From NCBI RefSeq assembly GCF_016642265.1, contig NZ_MRXX01000004.1, positions 111,580-144,747 of the forward strand: DNA of 33,168 nt, read 5' to 3'. Each line of letters begins with the position of its first letter. The stretch's first letter is position 1. Source of the stretch: Streptococcus lactarius (GTDB taxonomy: Bacteria; Bacillota; Bacilli; Lactobacillales; Streptococcaceae). The translations under genes were made by a program, and so were the position numbers. Below the pieces are notes generated by a model, which ran no database searches, had not been told where the DNA came from, and saw nothing but the letters and a program-made list of their open reading frames with translations. Below are positions 27,219 to 33,168 of this stretch, in pieces.

Positions 27219-27395
27219 GTGAAATTCATTAAAGATATTTTCGTCTTACTAAAAGATACAACTTGGCCAAATCGCAAGGAAAGATGGAAAAACTTTATCT
27301 CAGTGATTGAGTACACCGCTTTCTTTGTTGCTTTGATTTATTTGTTTGATAAAGTCATTGCAAAAGGCCTATTGCACATGATCAATTTCTTTTAA
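27219..27395 (+). CDS. secE: SecE preprotein translocase subunit
   Basis: A 58-aa protein with a GTG start at 27219, preceded by AGGAGAG. The sequence begins MKFIKDIFVLLKDTTWPNRKE, with the conserved TTWPNRKE amphipathic segment. One membrane helix (about 30-48, FISVIEYTAFFVALIYLFD) follows and it ends MINFF. This is the single-helix, short SecE of Gram-positives and part of the SecYEG channel. It follows rpmG closely. A terminator and an inverted repeat element separate it from nusG. Confidence 0.93.
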   Translation: MKFIKDIFVLLKDTTWPNRKERWKNFISVIEYTAFFVALIYLFDKVIAKGLLHMINFF

Positions 27396-27410
27396 GAAGA
27401 AAAGCCAAGT

Positions 27411-27440
27411 GGCTGGGCAAAAACTGTCCAGCCTTTGATT
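27411..27440 (+). terminator. Terminator after secE
   Basis: GGCTGGGCA (27411-27419) pairs with TGTCCAGCC (27425-27433, one G-U) around AAAAC. TTTGATTTTTG follows. This hairpin is also the terminal module of the inverted repeat copy C. An alternative small hairpin, AGCC/GGCT (27403-27414), overlaps its left arm. Confidence 0.8.
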
Positions 27441-27580
27441 TTTGATAGGAATAACTGCAAGACGCAGTGGTTGATTGGCACCTTTGTTCGCTTTTTAAGC
27501 TTCAAAGATGGCCTAATCAACTGTGCGGGGGTGGGAAAACGAACTCTTTTTAACAAGTCAGAGTTCTTTCCCACTCCCAC
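27411..27580 (-). repeat. Intergenic modular repeat, copy C, inverted
   Basis: Read on the minus strand from 27580 it begins GTGGGAGTGGG. It has the CACCCCCGCACAGTTGATTA module shared with copy B and the CATCTTTGAAGCTTAAAAAG module shared with copy D. It then has the ATCAACCACTGCGTCTTGC core and the terminal hairpin at 27411-27433. It lies between secE and nusG, a gap of 339 nt that otherwise holds only the nusG promoter and leader. Confidence 0.82.
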
Positions 27581-27619
27581 TTTTTATGGTCTTTTCTTAA
27601 AAATAAATCAGCAAACCCC

Positions 27620-27647
27620 TTTGCATTCCGGCAAAATGTGGTATAAT
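27620..27647 (+). promoter_or_regulatory. Promoter of nusG
   Basis: TTTGCA (27620-27625), a 16-bp spacer and TATAAT (27642-27647) with an extended TGG. It lies outside the repeat element and gives nusG independent transcription. Confidence 0.8.
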
Positions 27648-27662
27648 GAAGCTAGGAAAACG

Positions 27663-27682
27663 AAAGCCAAGTGGCTTTTTTT
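27663..27682 (+). terminator. Terminator-like hairpin in the nusG leader
   Basis: AAAGCC (27663-27668) pairs with GGCTTT (27673-27678) around AAGT. A T run goes to 27682. It lies about 10 nt after the predicted transcription start and 50 nt before the nusG start, so it could act as an attenuator or pause. The 13-mer AAGCCAAGTGGCT also occurs at 27402-27414 after secE. Confidence 0.55.
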
Positions 27683-27734
27683 AGTATGTTCAGAGATCTT
27701 TCGAGCAGGCTAAAAAGAAAGAAAGGATGCCCAA

Positions 27735-28271
27735 ATGGACAGTTTTGATAAAGGCTGGTTTGTACTACAAACCTACTCAGGATATGAAAATAAGGTAAAA
27801 GAAAATCTTTTGCAACGTGCGCAAACATACAATATGTTGGAAAACATCTTGCGTGTAGAGATTCCAACGCAAACGGTGCAAGTAGAGAAAAATGGGAAGA
27901 CCAAAGAAATCGAAGAAAACCGCTTCCCAGGTTATGTCTTGGTGGAAATGGTCATGACAGATGAAGCTTGGTTTGTTGTTCGGAATACACCGAACGTCAC
28001 TGGTTTCGTCGGATCACACGGGAACCGTTCAAAACCAACGCCATTGTTGGAAGAAGAAATCCGCAGTATCTTGCTCTCTATGGGTCAAACTGTTCAAGAG
28101 TTTGACTTGGATGTCAAAGTGGGAGATACAGTTCGTATCATCGACGGTGCCTTCACAGACTATACTGGTAAGATCACAGAAATTGATAACAACAAGGTGA
28201 AAATGGTCATTTCTATGTTCGGTAACGATACGGTTGCAGAAGTGAACTTGAACCAAATTGCTGAATTGTAA
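27735..28271 (+). CDS. nusG: Transcription termination/antitermination factor NusG
   Basis: A 178-aa protein. The NGN domain begins DSFDKGWFVLQTYSGYENKVKENL, with the conserved RFPGYVLVEM and WFVVRNTPNVTGFVG. The C-terminal KOW domain has VGDTVRIIDGAFTDYTGKI and KMVISMFGNDTVAEV. It travels with RNA polymerase and modulates pausing and termination. It has its own promoter and a hairpin-bearing leader. It is followed directly by repeat copy D, whose end hairpin serves as terminator. Confidence 0.96.
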   Translation: MDSFDKGWFVLQTYSGYENKVKENLLQRAQTYNMLENILRVEIPTQTVQVEKNGKTKEIEENRFPGYVLVEMVMTDEAWFVVRNTPNVTGFVGSHGNRSKPTPLLEEEIRSILLSMGQTVQEFDLDVKVGDTVRIIDGAFTDYTGKITEIDNNKVKMVISMFGNDTVAEVNLNQIAEL

Positions 28272-28277
28272 GAAAAA

Positions 28278-28503
28278 GAGAGAGTGGGACAGCTTCAACA
28301 GTCTGGGAGACTGTTGAAGGTTGCAGATAAAGGAAACATAGTTTCCGTCAACATAGGGCATCTTTGAAGCTTAAAAAGCGAACAAAGACTTAGGATACGT
28401 TCTATCCGCCACCTCAAAGCAGTGCTTTGAGCACTCAACCACTGCGTTTTGCTCGACAATCCAAAAATAATTGAGAGGCTAGGACTTTTGTCCCAGCCTC
28501 TTT
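28278..28503 (+). repeat. Intergenic modular repeat, copy D, longest copy with hairpin chain
   Basis: It starts GAGAGAGTGGGACA. It carries a 12-bp perfect hairpin CTTCAACAGTCT/AGACTGTTGAAG (28293-28304 with 28308-28319), GGAAAC/GTTTCC, CATCTTTGAAGCTTAAAAAG, CAAAGCA/TGCTTTG, the core, and the terminal AGAGGCT/AGCCTCT hairpin (28474-28501) followed by T's. It accounts for the whole nusG-lipoprotein gap and probably terminates both genes. Confidence 0.88.
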
Positions 28504-28513
28504 TGATTGCTTA

Positions 28514-29283
28514 TTATTGCTTTTTATCCAGACCAGTGATGCCTTGTAAGCGCTTGGTGTCTGCAGCAGACATGACGCTGAAGATCTTGTTTCCTTGTGT
28601 AGCGAAGCTAGATTCATCTCCGTTGCTATCTTTGTAGATATAGCTGGTCCCAGATTCTGAACGCATGATGGCATAGGGTTTTCCGAGACGTTCAAGGGCG
28701 GATTTTGCTGAATCAGATTTTGAAATGCTGCCAGTAGATTGGTGGTTGGCATCGCCACCTTTCAAACGGAAGGTAATATTTGTTAGGACATTATTGCGGA
28801 AGAAAGCCATGATATCGCCATTGTCTGTCACCCAGACATTAACCCCGTTGCCAGGATTCGCACTGTCTGTACTATCCATGGGCTGACCAAAGGCTGCAAC
28901 TACGTCGTCGTAACTGCTTCTAGCTTTAGGCCCACCAACTTCTTGGCCATCTTCGGTTCTTAATACAAAACCAGTGGTAGGGTGGAGGTTTTTGAGTTTT
29001 TCGATCTCAGGAATGGATGCAGCTCCAGGAACATATTGGAGAGAAGCCCCGTCATCAGGATCCATGCTGAAGCGATCTGAAAAATCATCTGAGCTGGAGC
29101 TTTCAGAAGAAGCACTCTTGTGTTTACTAGAGGAATGCTGGATGATTTTTTAGTAGAGGATTGTTTGATCGGCTTTCTTGAACTAGAAGTTGCTTTTGCT
29201 TGTTGCCCAGAATTAGCAGGTGAGCACGAAGCGAGTGTTAGCAGTGAGAGAAGTCCGATTGTATAAAGTCGAATGTTTTTCAT
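28514..29283 (-). pseudogene. Lipoprotein gene split by a homopolymer frameshift
   Basis: The 5' part encodes a signal peptide with lipobox LASC (Cys20) and a Ser/Lys-rich linker. The frame is lost at a run of six A's on the minus strand (29146-29151). With seven A's the reading would continue as TKKIIQHSSSKHKSAS into the downstream frame, which runs to 28514. The C-terminal part has two similar halves (YDDVVAAFGQP...VWVTDNGD and SALERLGKPYAIMRS...SYIYKDSNGD) resembling SmpA/BLIP-fold lipoproteins. That is fold-level inference; no function is assigned. The full product would be about 256 aa. The cause may be real inactivation, slippage-based switching, or a sequencing error. Confidence 0.8.
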
Positions 29284-29324
29284 AAAACCCCTTTCTAAAG
29301 TAAAGCGCTAATCGCGCGTGCCTT

Positions 29325-29353
29325 ATTATATCAATAATCAAGAAAAGGAGCAA
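29325..29353 (-). promoter_or_regulatory. Promoter of the lipoprotein gene
   Basis: On the minus strand TTGCTC (29353-29348), a 17-bp spacer and TATAAT (29330-29325) with an extended TGA. AAAGGGG before ATG 29283 is the ribosome-binding site. Confidence 0.7.
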
Positions 29354-29361
29354 ATGACAAC

Positions 29362-29390
29362 AAAAAACCCCTATTGCTAGGGGAATTTTT
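29362..29390 (-). terminator. Terminator of tRNA-Cys
   Basis: CCCCTA (29368-29373) pairs with TAGGGG (29378-29383) around TTGC. On the minus strand TTTTTT follows (29367-29362), and on the plus strand AATTTTT follows. It separates the tRNA from the lipoprotein promoter. Confidence 0.82.
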
Positions 29391-29424
29391 AAAAGATAAA
29401 AGATGATAAAAAATTTTATTATCA

Positions 29425-29495
29425 AGGCGGTAGACGGATTTGAACCGACGATCAAGCTTTTGCAGAGCCGTGCCTTACCACTTGGCTATACCGCC
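29425..29495 (-). tRNA. trnC: tRNA-Cys(GCA)
   Basis: A 71-nt cloverleaf on the minus strand. The acceptor GGCGGTA pairs with TACCGCC. The D arm contains GCCAAGTGGTAAGGC. The anticodon loop CTGCAAA gives GCA (29463-29461). The T arm has GGTTCGAATCC. The discriminator is T and CCA is not encoded. The short D loop fits tRNA-Cys. Confidence 0.95.
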
Positions 29496-29507
29496 ATAAC
29501 ATATAAT

Positions 29508-29536
29508 ATTGTAACCTAAAAATCAAGATTGGTCAA
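29508..29536 (-). promoter_or_regulatory. Promoter of tRNA-Cys
   Basis: On the minus strand TTGACC (29536-29531), a 17-bp spacer and TACAAT (29513-29508). The predicted start is a few nt before the tRNA. Confidence 0.8.
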
Positions 29537-29607
29537 GAAAAACTTTTTGAGTCAAACAATTCTTCAGCAAGTGAAAGCGATTGACGGGAAAAAATATCTC
29601 AAATAGC

Positions 29608-29636
29608 TTGCGAATTCTAGGGATTTCTGCTATACT
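29608..29636 (+). promoter_or_regulatory. Promoter of rpsB-tsf
   Basis: TTGCGA (29608-29613), a 17-bp spacer and TATACT (29631-29636) with an extended TGC. Confidence 0.82.
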
Positions 29637-29642
29637 AATAGA

Positions 29643-29757
29643 GTTGTCTAAGACAGCAAATACTCATCTCGGATCCATTGTGGCACCGTTGCCCTTGTGG
29701 TCGTGCTGCAAGTTGACGTCTGAGAGAGGAGAAAAAAACAAAAAGGAGAACTTACTC
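29643..29757 (+). promoter_or_regulatory. Long rpsB leader, possibly structured
   Basis: About 115 nt lie between the predicted start and ATG 29758. It is GC-richer than ordinary spacers. It contains partly complementary pieces (for example GCAC near 29682 with GTGC near 29705) and ends with AAGGAG at 29743-29748. It could be a site for autogenous control by S2. I do not recognise a named leader class. Confidence 0.4.
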
Positions 29758-30540
29758 ATGGCAGTAATTTCAATGAAACAACTTCTTGAGGCTGGTGTAC
29801 ACTTCGGTCACCAAACTCGTCGCTGGAACCCTAAGATGGCGAAGTACATCTTCACAGAACGTAACGGAATCCACGTGATCGACTTGCAACAAACTGTAAA
29901 ATATGCAGACCAAGCATACGACTTCATGCGTGATGCAGCTGCAAACGATGCAGTCATCTTGTTCGTAGGTACTAAGAAACAAGCTGCGGATGCTGTTGCA
30001 GAAGAAGCAGTTCGTTCAGGTCAATACTTCATCAACCACCGTTGGTTGGGTGGAACTCTTACAAACTGGGGAACCATCCAAAAACGTATCGCTCGTTTGA
30101 AAGAAATCAAACGCATGGAAGAAGATGGAACTTTTGAAGTTCTTCCTAAGAAAGAAGTTGCATTGTTGAACAAACAACGCGCTCGTCTTGAAAAATTCTT
30201 GGGCGGTATCGAAGACATGCCTCGTATCCCAGACGTAATGTACGTTGTGGATCCACACAAAGAACAAATCGCTGTTAAAGAAGCTAAGAAATTGGGTATC
30301 CCAGTTGTAGCAATGGTCGACACAAATACTGACCCAGATGATATCGATGTTATCATCCCAGCGAACGATGACGCTATCCGCGCTGTTAAATTGATCACTG
30401 CGAAAATGGCTGACGCTGTTATCGAAGGTCGTCAAGGTGAAGACAGTGTTGCAACAGTAGAAGCTGAATTGGCAGCTACTGAAGGTCAAGCTGATTCAAT
30501 CGAAGAAATCGTTGAAGTTGTAGAAGGCGACAACGCTTAA
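29758..30540 (+). CDS. rpsB: Ribosomal protein uS2
   Basis: A 260-aa protein. ATG 29758 ([25 protein letters not shown]) is chosen from AAGGAG 9 nt upstream; the open frame further upstream is leader. Conserved stretches are [43 protein letters not shown] and [13 protein letters not shown]. The acidic C-terminus is usual for streptococcal S2. Codon use is highly biased, as expected for strong expression. tsf follows after an internal hairpin. Confidence 0.97.
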   Translation: MAVISMKQLLEAGVHFGHQTRRWNPKMAKYIFTERNGIHVIDLQQTVKYADQAYDFMRDAAANDAVILFVGTKKQAADAVAEEAVRSGQYFINHRWLGGTLTNWGTIQKRIARLKEIKRMEEDGTFEVLPKKEVALLNKQRARLEKFLGGIEDMPRIPDVMYVVDPHKEQIAVKEAKKLGIPVVAMVDTNTDPDDIDVIIPANDDAIRAVKLITAKMADAVIEGRQGEDSVATVEAELAATEGQADSIEEIVEVVEGDNA

Positions 30541-30564
30541 TTCTATTCAATACGTAACGAAACC

Positions 30565-30600
30565 TAAGAGGGCAGGGCTCAGCCCGACCCTCTTATTTTA
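30565..30600 (+). terminator. Attenuator-like hairpin between rpsB and tsf
   Basis: TAAGAGGG (30565-30572) pairs with CCCTCTTA (30588-30595), and inside GGGC pairs with GCCC around TCA. TTTTATT follows. It probably lowers tsf relative to rpsB rather than stopping transcription fully, since no clear tsf promoter is seen. Confidence 0.75.
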
Positions 30601-30623
30601 TTAAAAAATATAGGAGAACAAAA

Positions 30624-31664
30624 ATGGCAGAAATTACAGCTAAGCTTGTAAAAGAATTGCGTGAAAAATCTGGTGCCGGTGTCATGGACGCTAAAAAAGC
30701 ATTGGTTGAAGTAGATGGTGATATCGAAAAAGCGATCGAATTGCTTCGCGAAAAAGGAATGGCTAAAGCAGCTAAGAAGGCTAACCGTGTTGCCGCTGAA
30801 GGTTTGACTGGTATTTATGTGAACGGTAACGTAGCAGCAGTTGTTGAAGTCAACGCTGAAACAGACTTCGTTGCGAAAAACGCTCAATTCGTTGACTTGG
30901 TAAACGAAACAGCGAAAGTCATCGCTGAAGGAAAACCAGCTAACAACGAAGAAGCTCTTGCTTTGACAATGCCTTCAGGTGAAACGCTTGAAGCTGCATA
31001 CGTATCTGCAACTGCTACAATCGGTGAAAAAATCTCATTCCGTCGTTTTGCTTTGCTTGAAAAAACAGATGCACAACACTTCGGTGCTTACCAACACAAC
31101 GGTGGACGTATCGGTGTTATCTCAGTTGTTGAAGGTGGAGACGAAGCTCTTGCTAAACAATTGTCAATGCATATCGCTGCGATGAAACCAACTGTTCTTT
31201 CTTACAAAGAATTGGACGAACAATTTGTCAAAGATGAATTGGCTCAATTGAACCACGTGATCGACCAAGATAACGAAAGCCGTGCAATGGTTGGTAAACC
31301 AGCTCTTCCACACTTGAAATTTGGTTCAAAAGCTCAATTGACAGATGCAGTTGTAGCACAAGCTGAAGAAGACATCAAAGCTGAATTGGCAGCTGAAGGC
31401 AAACCAGAAAAAATCTGGGATAAAATCATCCCAGGTAAAATGGACCGCTTCTTCTTGGACAACACCAAAGTTGACCAAGCCTACACTCTTCTTGCACAAG
31501 TCTACATCATGGATGATAGCAAGACAGTTGAAGCTTACCTTGAATCTGTTAACGCTTCAGTAGTAGAATTCGTTCGCTTTGAAGTTGGTGAAGGAATCGA
31601 AAAAGCTTCAAATGACTTTGAAGCAGAAGTGGCAGCTACAATGGCAGCAGCTCTTAACAACTAA
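30624..31664 (+). CDS. tsf: Elongation factor Ts
   Basis: A 346-aa guanine-nucleotide exchange factor for EF-Tu. The N-terminal UBA-like part has [22 protein letters not shown]. The signature [13 protein letters not shown] follows, then two exchange subdomains with [15 protein letters not shown]. The long form with an insert before the C-terminal helices is normal for streptococci. Codon bias is extreme. It is read with rpsB through the internal hairpin. Confidence 0.97.
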   Translation: MAEITAKLVKELREKSGAGVMDAKKALVEVDGDIEKAIELLREKGMAKAAKKANRVAAEGLTGIYVNGNVAAVVEVNAETDFVAKNAQFVDLVNETAKVIAEGKPANNEEALALTMPSGETLEAAYVSATATIGEKISFRRFALLEKTDAQHFGAYQHNGGRIGVISVVEGGDEALAKQLSMHIAAMKPTVLSYKELDEQFVKDELAQLNHVIDQDNESRAMVGKPALPHLKFGSKAQLTDAVVAQAEEDIKAELAAEGKPEKIWDKIIPGKMDRFFLDNTKVDQAYTLLAQVYIMDDSKTVEAYLESVNASVVEFVRFEVGEGIEKASNDFEAEVAATMAAALNN

Positions 31665-31672
31665 GAATAAAC

Positions 31673-31701
31673 AAAAGAGGTTTCGATGGGAACCTCTTTT
31701 T
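31673..31701 (+). terminator. Terminator of rpsB-tsf
   Basis: AAAAGAGGTT (31673-31682) pairs with AACCTCTTTT (31691-31700), with an 8-nt loop. It ends in T's. Confidence 0.9.
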
Positions 31702-31716
31702 GGTATGGGAAATATC

Positions 31717-31745
31717 TTGTATCATTGTTTAAGCTGTTTTATAAT
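31717..31745 (+). promoter_or_regulatory. Orphan promoter-like site after tsf
   Basis: TTGTAT (31717-31722), a 17-bp spacer and TATAAT (31740-31745). No open frame follows on this strand. Transcription would run toward the 3' end of the convergent gene at 31828. The site could be fortuitous in AT-rich DNA. Confidence 0.35.
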
Positions 31746-31827
31746 ATTAACAAACTTTGTTTTCAGAAAATATCAGACATTACCGAAGATTCAGAGAAGA
31801 TATGATCTGAAATGAAATCATTTTTGG

Positions 31828-32298
31828 TTAATGTGCGAAGGTATCGATTCCTAGAAGCAGGGAAAGAGTCCCCATGATGAGGCCGGCTAGAATTACTCCA
31901 AGCATAACAGCGAGACTGCTACGTTTGAAATCCCAGTCTAGGATAGAAGCAGCAAGGGTCCCTGTCCAGGCGCCTGTCCCAGGAAGGGGAATGCCAACAA
32001 AGAGCAATAAGGCCCAGAAGATTCCCTTATCTCCTGCGGCTTTCTCTAACTTTTGTCCTCCCTTATGGCCTTTTTCCAGACACCAGCTAAAAAAGCCACC
32101 GATGATGGGTTTATTGGCACCCCAGGTGAGTGTGCGACGGGCGAAAAAGAAGATAAGAGGGACAGGGAGAAGATTTCCGATCACGCCGATGAAGAGGGCG
32201 GTCCACAAGGAAATGCCATTTGCAATGGCAAAAGGAATAGCTCCACGCAACTCAACAAGTGGCACCATGGAGATCAAGAAGGTAAAAATGTATTTCAT
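31828..32298 (-). CDS. Small multidrug export family membrane protein (COG2426-like)
   Basis: A 156-aa integral membrane protein with about four hydrophobic segments. The conserved VPLVELRGAIPFAIA near the N-terminus and GIPLPGTGAWTGTLAAS in the second half match the Sm_multidrug_ex family. Actual transport activity is not established for most members, so drug export should not be assumed. It has its own promoter and no recognisable strong terminator. The gap 31702-31827 downstream of it holds only the orphan promoter-like site. Confidence 0.85.
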   Translation of the reverse strand: MKYIFTFLISMVPLVELRGAIPFAIANGISLWTALFIGVIGNLLPVPLIFFFARRTLTWGANKPIIGGFFSWCLEKGHKGGQKLEKAAGDKGIFWALLLFVGIPLPGTGAWTGTLAASILDWDFKRSSLAVMLGVILAGLIMGTLSLLLGIDTFAH

Positions 32299-32326
32299 GA
32301 AATCTGCCTTTCAATTTGTCTTCTTC

Positions 32327-32355
32327 ATTCTATCGTATCTTGCTATAATTGACAA
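32327..32355 (-). promoter_or_regulatory. Promoter of the export-family gene
   Basis: On the minus strand TTGTCA (32355-32350), a 17-bp spacer and TAGAAT (32332-32327). A plus-strand TATAAT (32344-32349) overlaps it but has no good -35. Confidence 0.7.
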
Positions 32356-32397
32356 CTATTCCAATTGTAAATATCCTATTTTTTTAAGTCTTTTATC

Positions 32398-32426
32398 TTG
32401 ACTTTCCTAGTGACTAGGCATATAAT
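32398..32426 (+). promoter_or_regulatory. dpr promoter with inverted repeat in the spacer
   Basis: TTGACT (32398-32403), a 17-bp spacer and TATAAT (32421-32426). The spacer contains a perfect inverted repeat CCTAG-TGA-CTAGG (32406-32418), a candidate binding site for a second regulator. Confidence 0.85.
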
Positions 32427-32440
32427 AAAGACATAGTTAA

Positions 32441-32455
32441 TTAGAATCATTATAA
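32441..32455 (+). promoter_or_regulatory. PerR box upstream of dpr
   Basis: TTAGAATCATTATAA matches the PerR consensus TTATAATnATTATAA at every fixed position but one. It lies just after the expected transcription start, where bound PerR would block transcription. dpr is a known PerR target in streptococci. Confidence 0.82.
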
Positions 32456-32469
32456 AAAGGAGAAATGAT

Positions 32470-32991
32470 ATGACAATGTTAAAACATGAAGCTGCTACGG
32501 ATGTAGCAACATTTGCATCTTCAAATAAAGAAAGTCTTCCAGAAACAAAAGCGATCTTGAACCAAGTGGTAGCGGATCTCTATGTAGCTCATATTGCCCT
32601 TCACCAAGTACACTGGTATATGCGTGGACGTGGCTTCCTTGTATGGCATCCAAAAATGGATGAATACATGGATAGCTTGGATGCTACTTTGGATGAAGTG
32701 AGTGAACGCTTGATCACAATTGGTGGTGCTCCTTACTCAAGTATGACAGAATTTTTGGAACACAGCAACATTGAAGAACGCCGTGGAACATTTACTAAAA
32801 ATGTGGAAGAAAGTTTGACACGTGTTCTTGAAATCTTCCGTTACTTGGATGGGGTGTACCAAAAAGCTTTGGATGTTACAGATGCTGAAGGTGACGATGT
32901 AACCAACGATATCTTTGTTGGAGCAAAAGCAGAACTTGAAAAGAACATCTGGATGGTAGCAGCTGAAGTTGGTCAAGAACCAGGATTATAA
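32470..32991 (+). CDS. dpr: Dpr/Dps, peroxide-resistance ferritin-like protein
   Basis: A 173-aa Dps-family protein that forms a 12-subunit shell, oxidises and stores iron and protects DNA from peroxide. ATG 32470 follows AAGGAG by 7 nt. Ferroxidase ligands are visible at the family positions: His48 (HQVHW), His60, Asp64 (HPKMDE), Asp75 and Glu79 (LDEVSER). The N-terminal tail is longer than in E. coli Dps, as in other streptococcal Dpr. It is controlled by the PerR box and strong promoter upstream. Confidence 0.96.
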   Translation: MTMLKHEAATDVATFASSNKESLPETKAILNQVVADLYVAHIALHQVHWYMRGRGFLVWHPKMDEYMDSLDATLDEVSERLITIGGAPYSSMTEFLEHSNIEERRGTFTKNVEESLTRVLEIFRYLDGVYQKALDVTDAEGDDVTNDIFVGAKAELEKNIWMVAAEVGQEPGL

Positions 32992-33056
32992 AAGGAATGC
33001 ATAGAAAGCCGAGGTAAATAGCTAACGCTCTTCTAGCAGAATAATTTGAACCATAC

Positions 33057-33109
33057 AAAAAAGCAGGAAAGAATGAATGTTTCATCATTTGTTCTGGCCT
33101 GCTTTTTTT
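33057..33109 (+). terminator. Terminator of dpr, long-loop hairpin
   Basis: AAAAAAGCAGG (33057-33067) pairs with CCTGCTTTTTT (33098-33108). The inner part can pair further (AATGA with TCATT). It has T runs on both strands. Confidence 0.8.
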
Positions 33110-33153
33110 GAGCATTCTATCTGTAGGAAACTGCAAGCACAACTCAGACCTTC

Positions 33154-33168
33154 TTGTTTTTGGATTGT
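33154..33168 (-). repeat. Possible start of a fifth, inverted copy of the modular repeat
   Basis: The last 15 nt are the exact reverse complement of 24-38, inside the core of copy A. The window ends there, so the rest cannot be seen. The expected continuation would be CGAACAAGACGCAGTGG. Confidence 0.4.

Noticed and set aside
27435..27713. Plus-strand frame of 92 codons between secE and nusG
   Set aside because: It crosses inverted repeat copy C and the nusG promoter and has no ribosome-binding site.
29425..29495. tRNA-Cys as an integration site
   Set aside because: No integrase and no duplicated tRNA 3' end was seen around it.
1..33168. CRISPR arrays, insertion-sequence transposases, prophage or integrase genes
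   Set aside because: No regularly spaced short repeats, transposase motifs or phage genes were seen. The GH25, CHAP and C39-like domains belong to chromosomal secreted proteins with signal peptides, without holin or tail genes nearby.

Overview
This window reads as a chromosomal segment of a viridans-type Streptococcus (mitis/sanguinis/parasanguinis side of the genus). The evidence is the wzg-wzh-wzd-wze-wchA-wchF order of a streptococcal capsule or receptor-polysaccharide (RPS) locus, the neighbourhood rluD-pbp2a-rpmG-secE-nusG known from pneumococcus, strong extended -10 promoters (TGnTATAAT), and a PerR-controlled dpr gene. The species cannot be fixed from the sequence alone.

Positions 1-16090 hold one long plus-strand Wzx/Wzy-dependent polysaccharide operon. 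It has a conserved 5' control block (wzg, wzh, wzd, wze), the initiating transferase wchA and the rhamnosyltransferase wchF. A strain-specific block of transferases follows: a GT4 enzyme, a DUF1919 protein, a DUF6625-like enzyme and a GT2 enzyme. Then come the polymerase wzy, flippase wzx, glf (UDP-galactofuranose supply), a Stealth-family sugar-phosphate transferase and a probable galactofuranosyltransferase. The predicted product is a Glc- and Rha-containing polymer with galactofuranose and a phosphodiester link, which resembles RPS chemistry. No dTDP-rhamnose genes are present. About 7.6-11.4 kb is markedly more AT-rich than its flanks, as expected for an exchanged serotype cassette.

Positions 16137-22616 carry two tandem, separately promoted genes for large secreted cell-wall hydrolases. 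They share an almost identical signal-peptide start and about six GBS_Bsp-like repeats each, but differ in catalytic domains: GH25 muramidase plus C39-like peptidase in the first, CHAP in the second. Their repeats show both old divergence and recent sequence exchange.

Positions 22616-33168 are housekeeping: rluD and pbp2a (divergent, both apparently leaderless), a YpfJ-type metallopeptidase, rpmG-secE, nusG, a frameshifted lipoprotein gene, tRNA-Cys(GCA), rpsB-tsf, a small-multidrug-export family protein and dpr with a near-perfect PerR box. A modular, hairpin-rich intergenic repeat occurs in four copies (1-80, 25825-26000, 27411-27580 inverted, 28278-28503). A fifth may be clipped at the window end. 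Its terminal hairpin appears to serve as the terminator of neighbouring genes.
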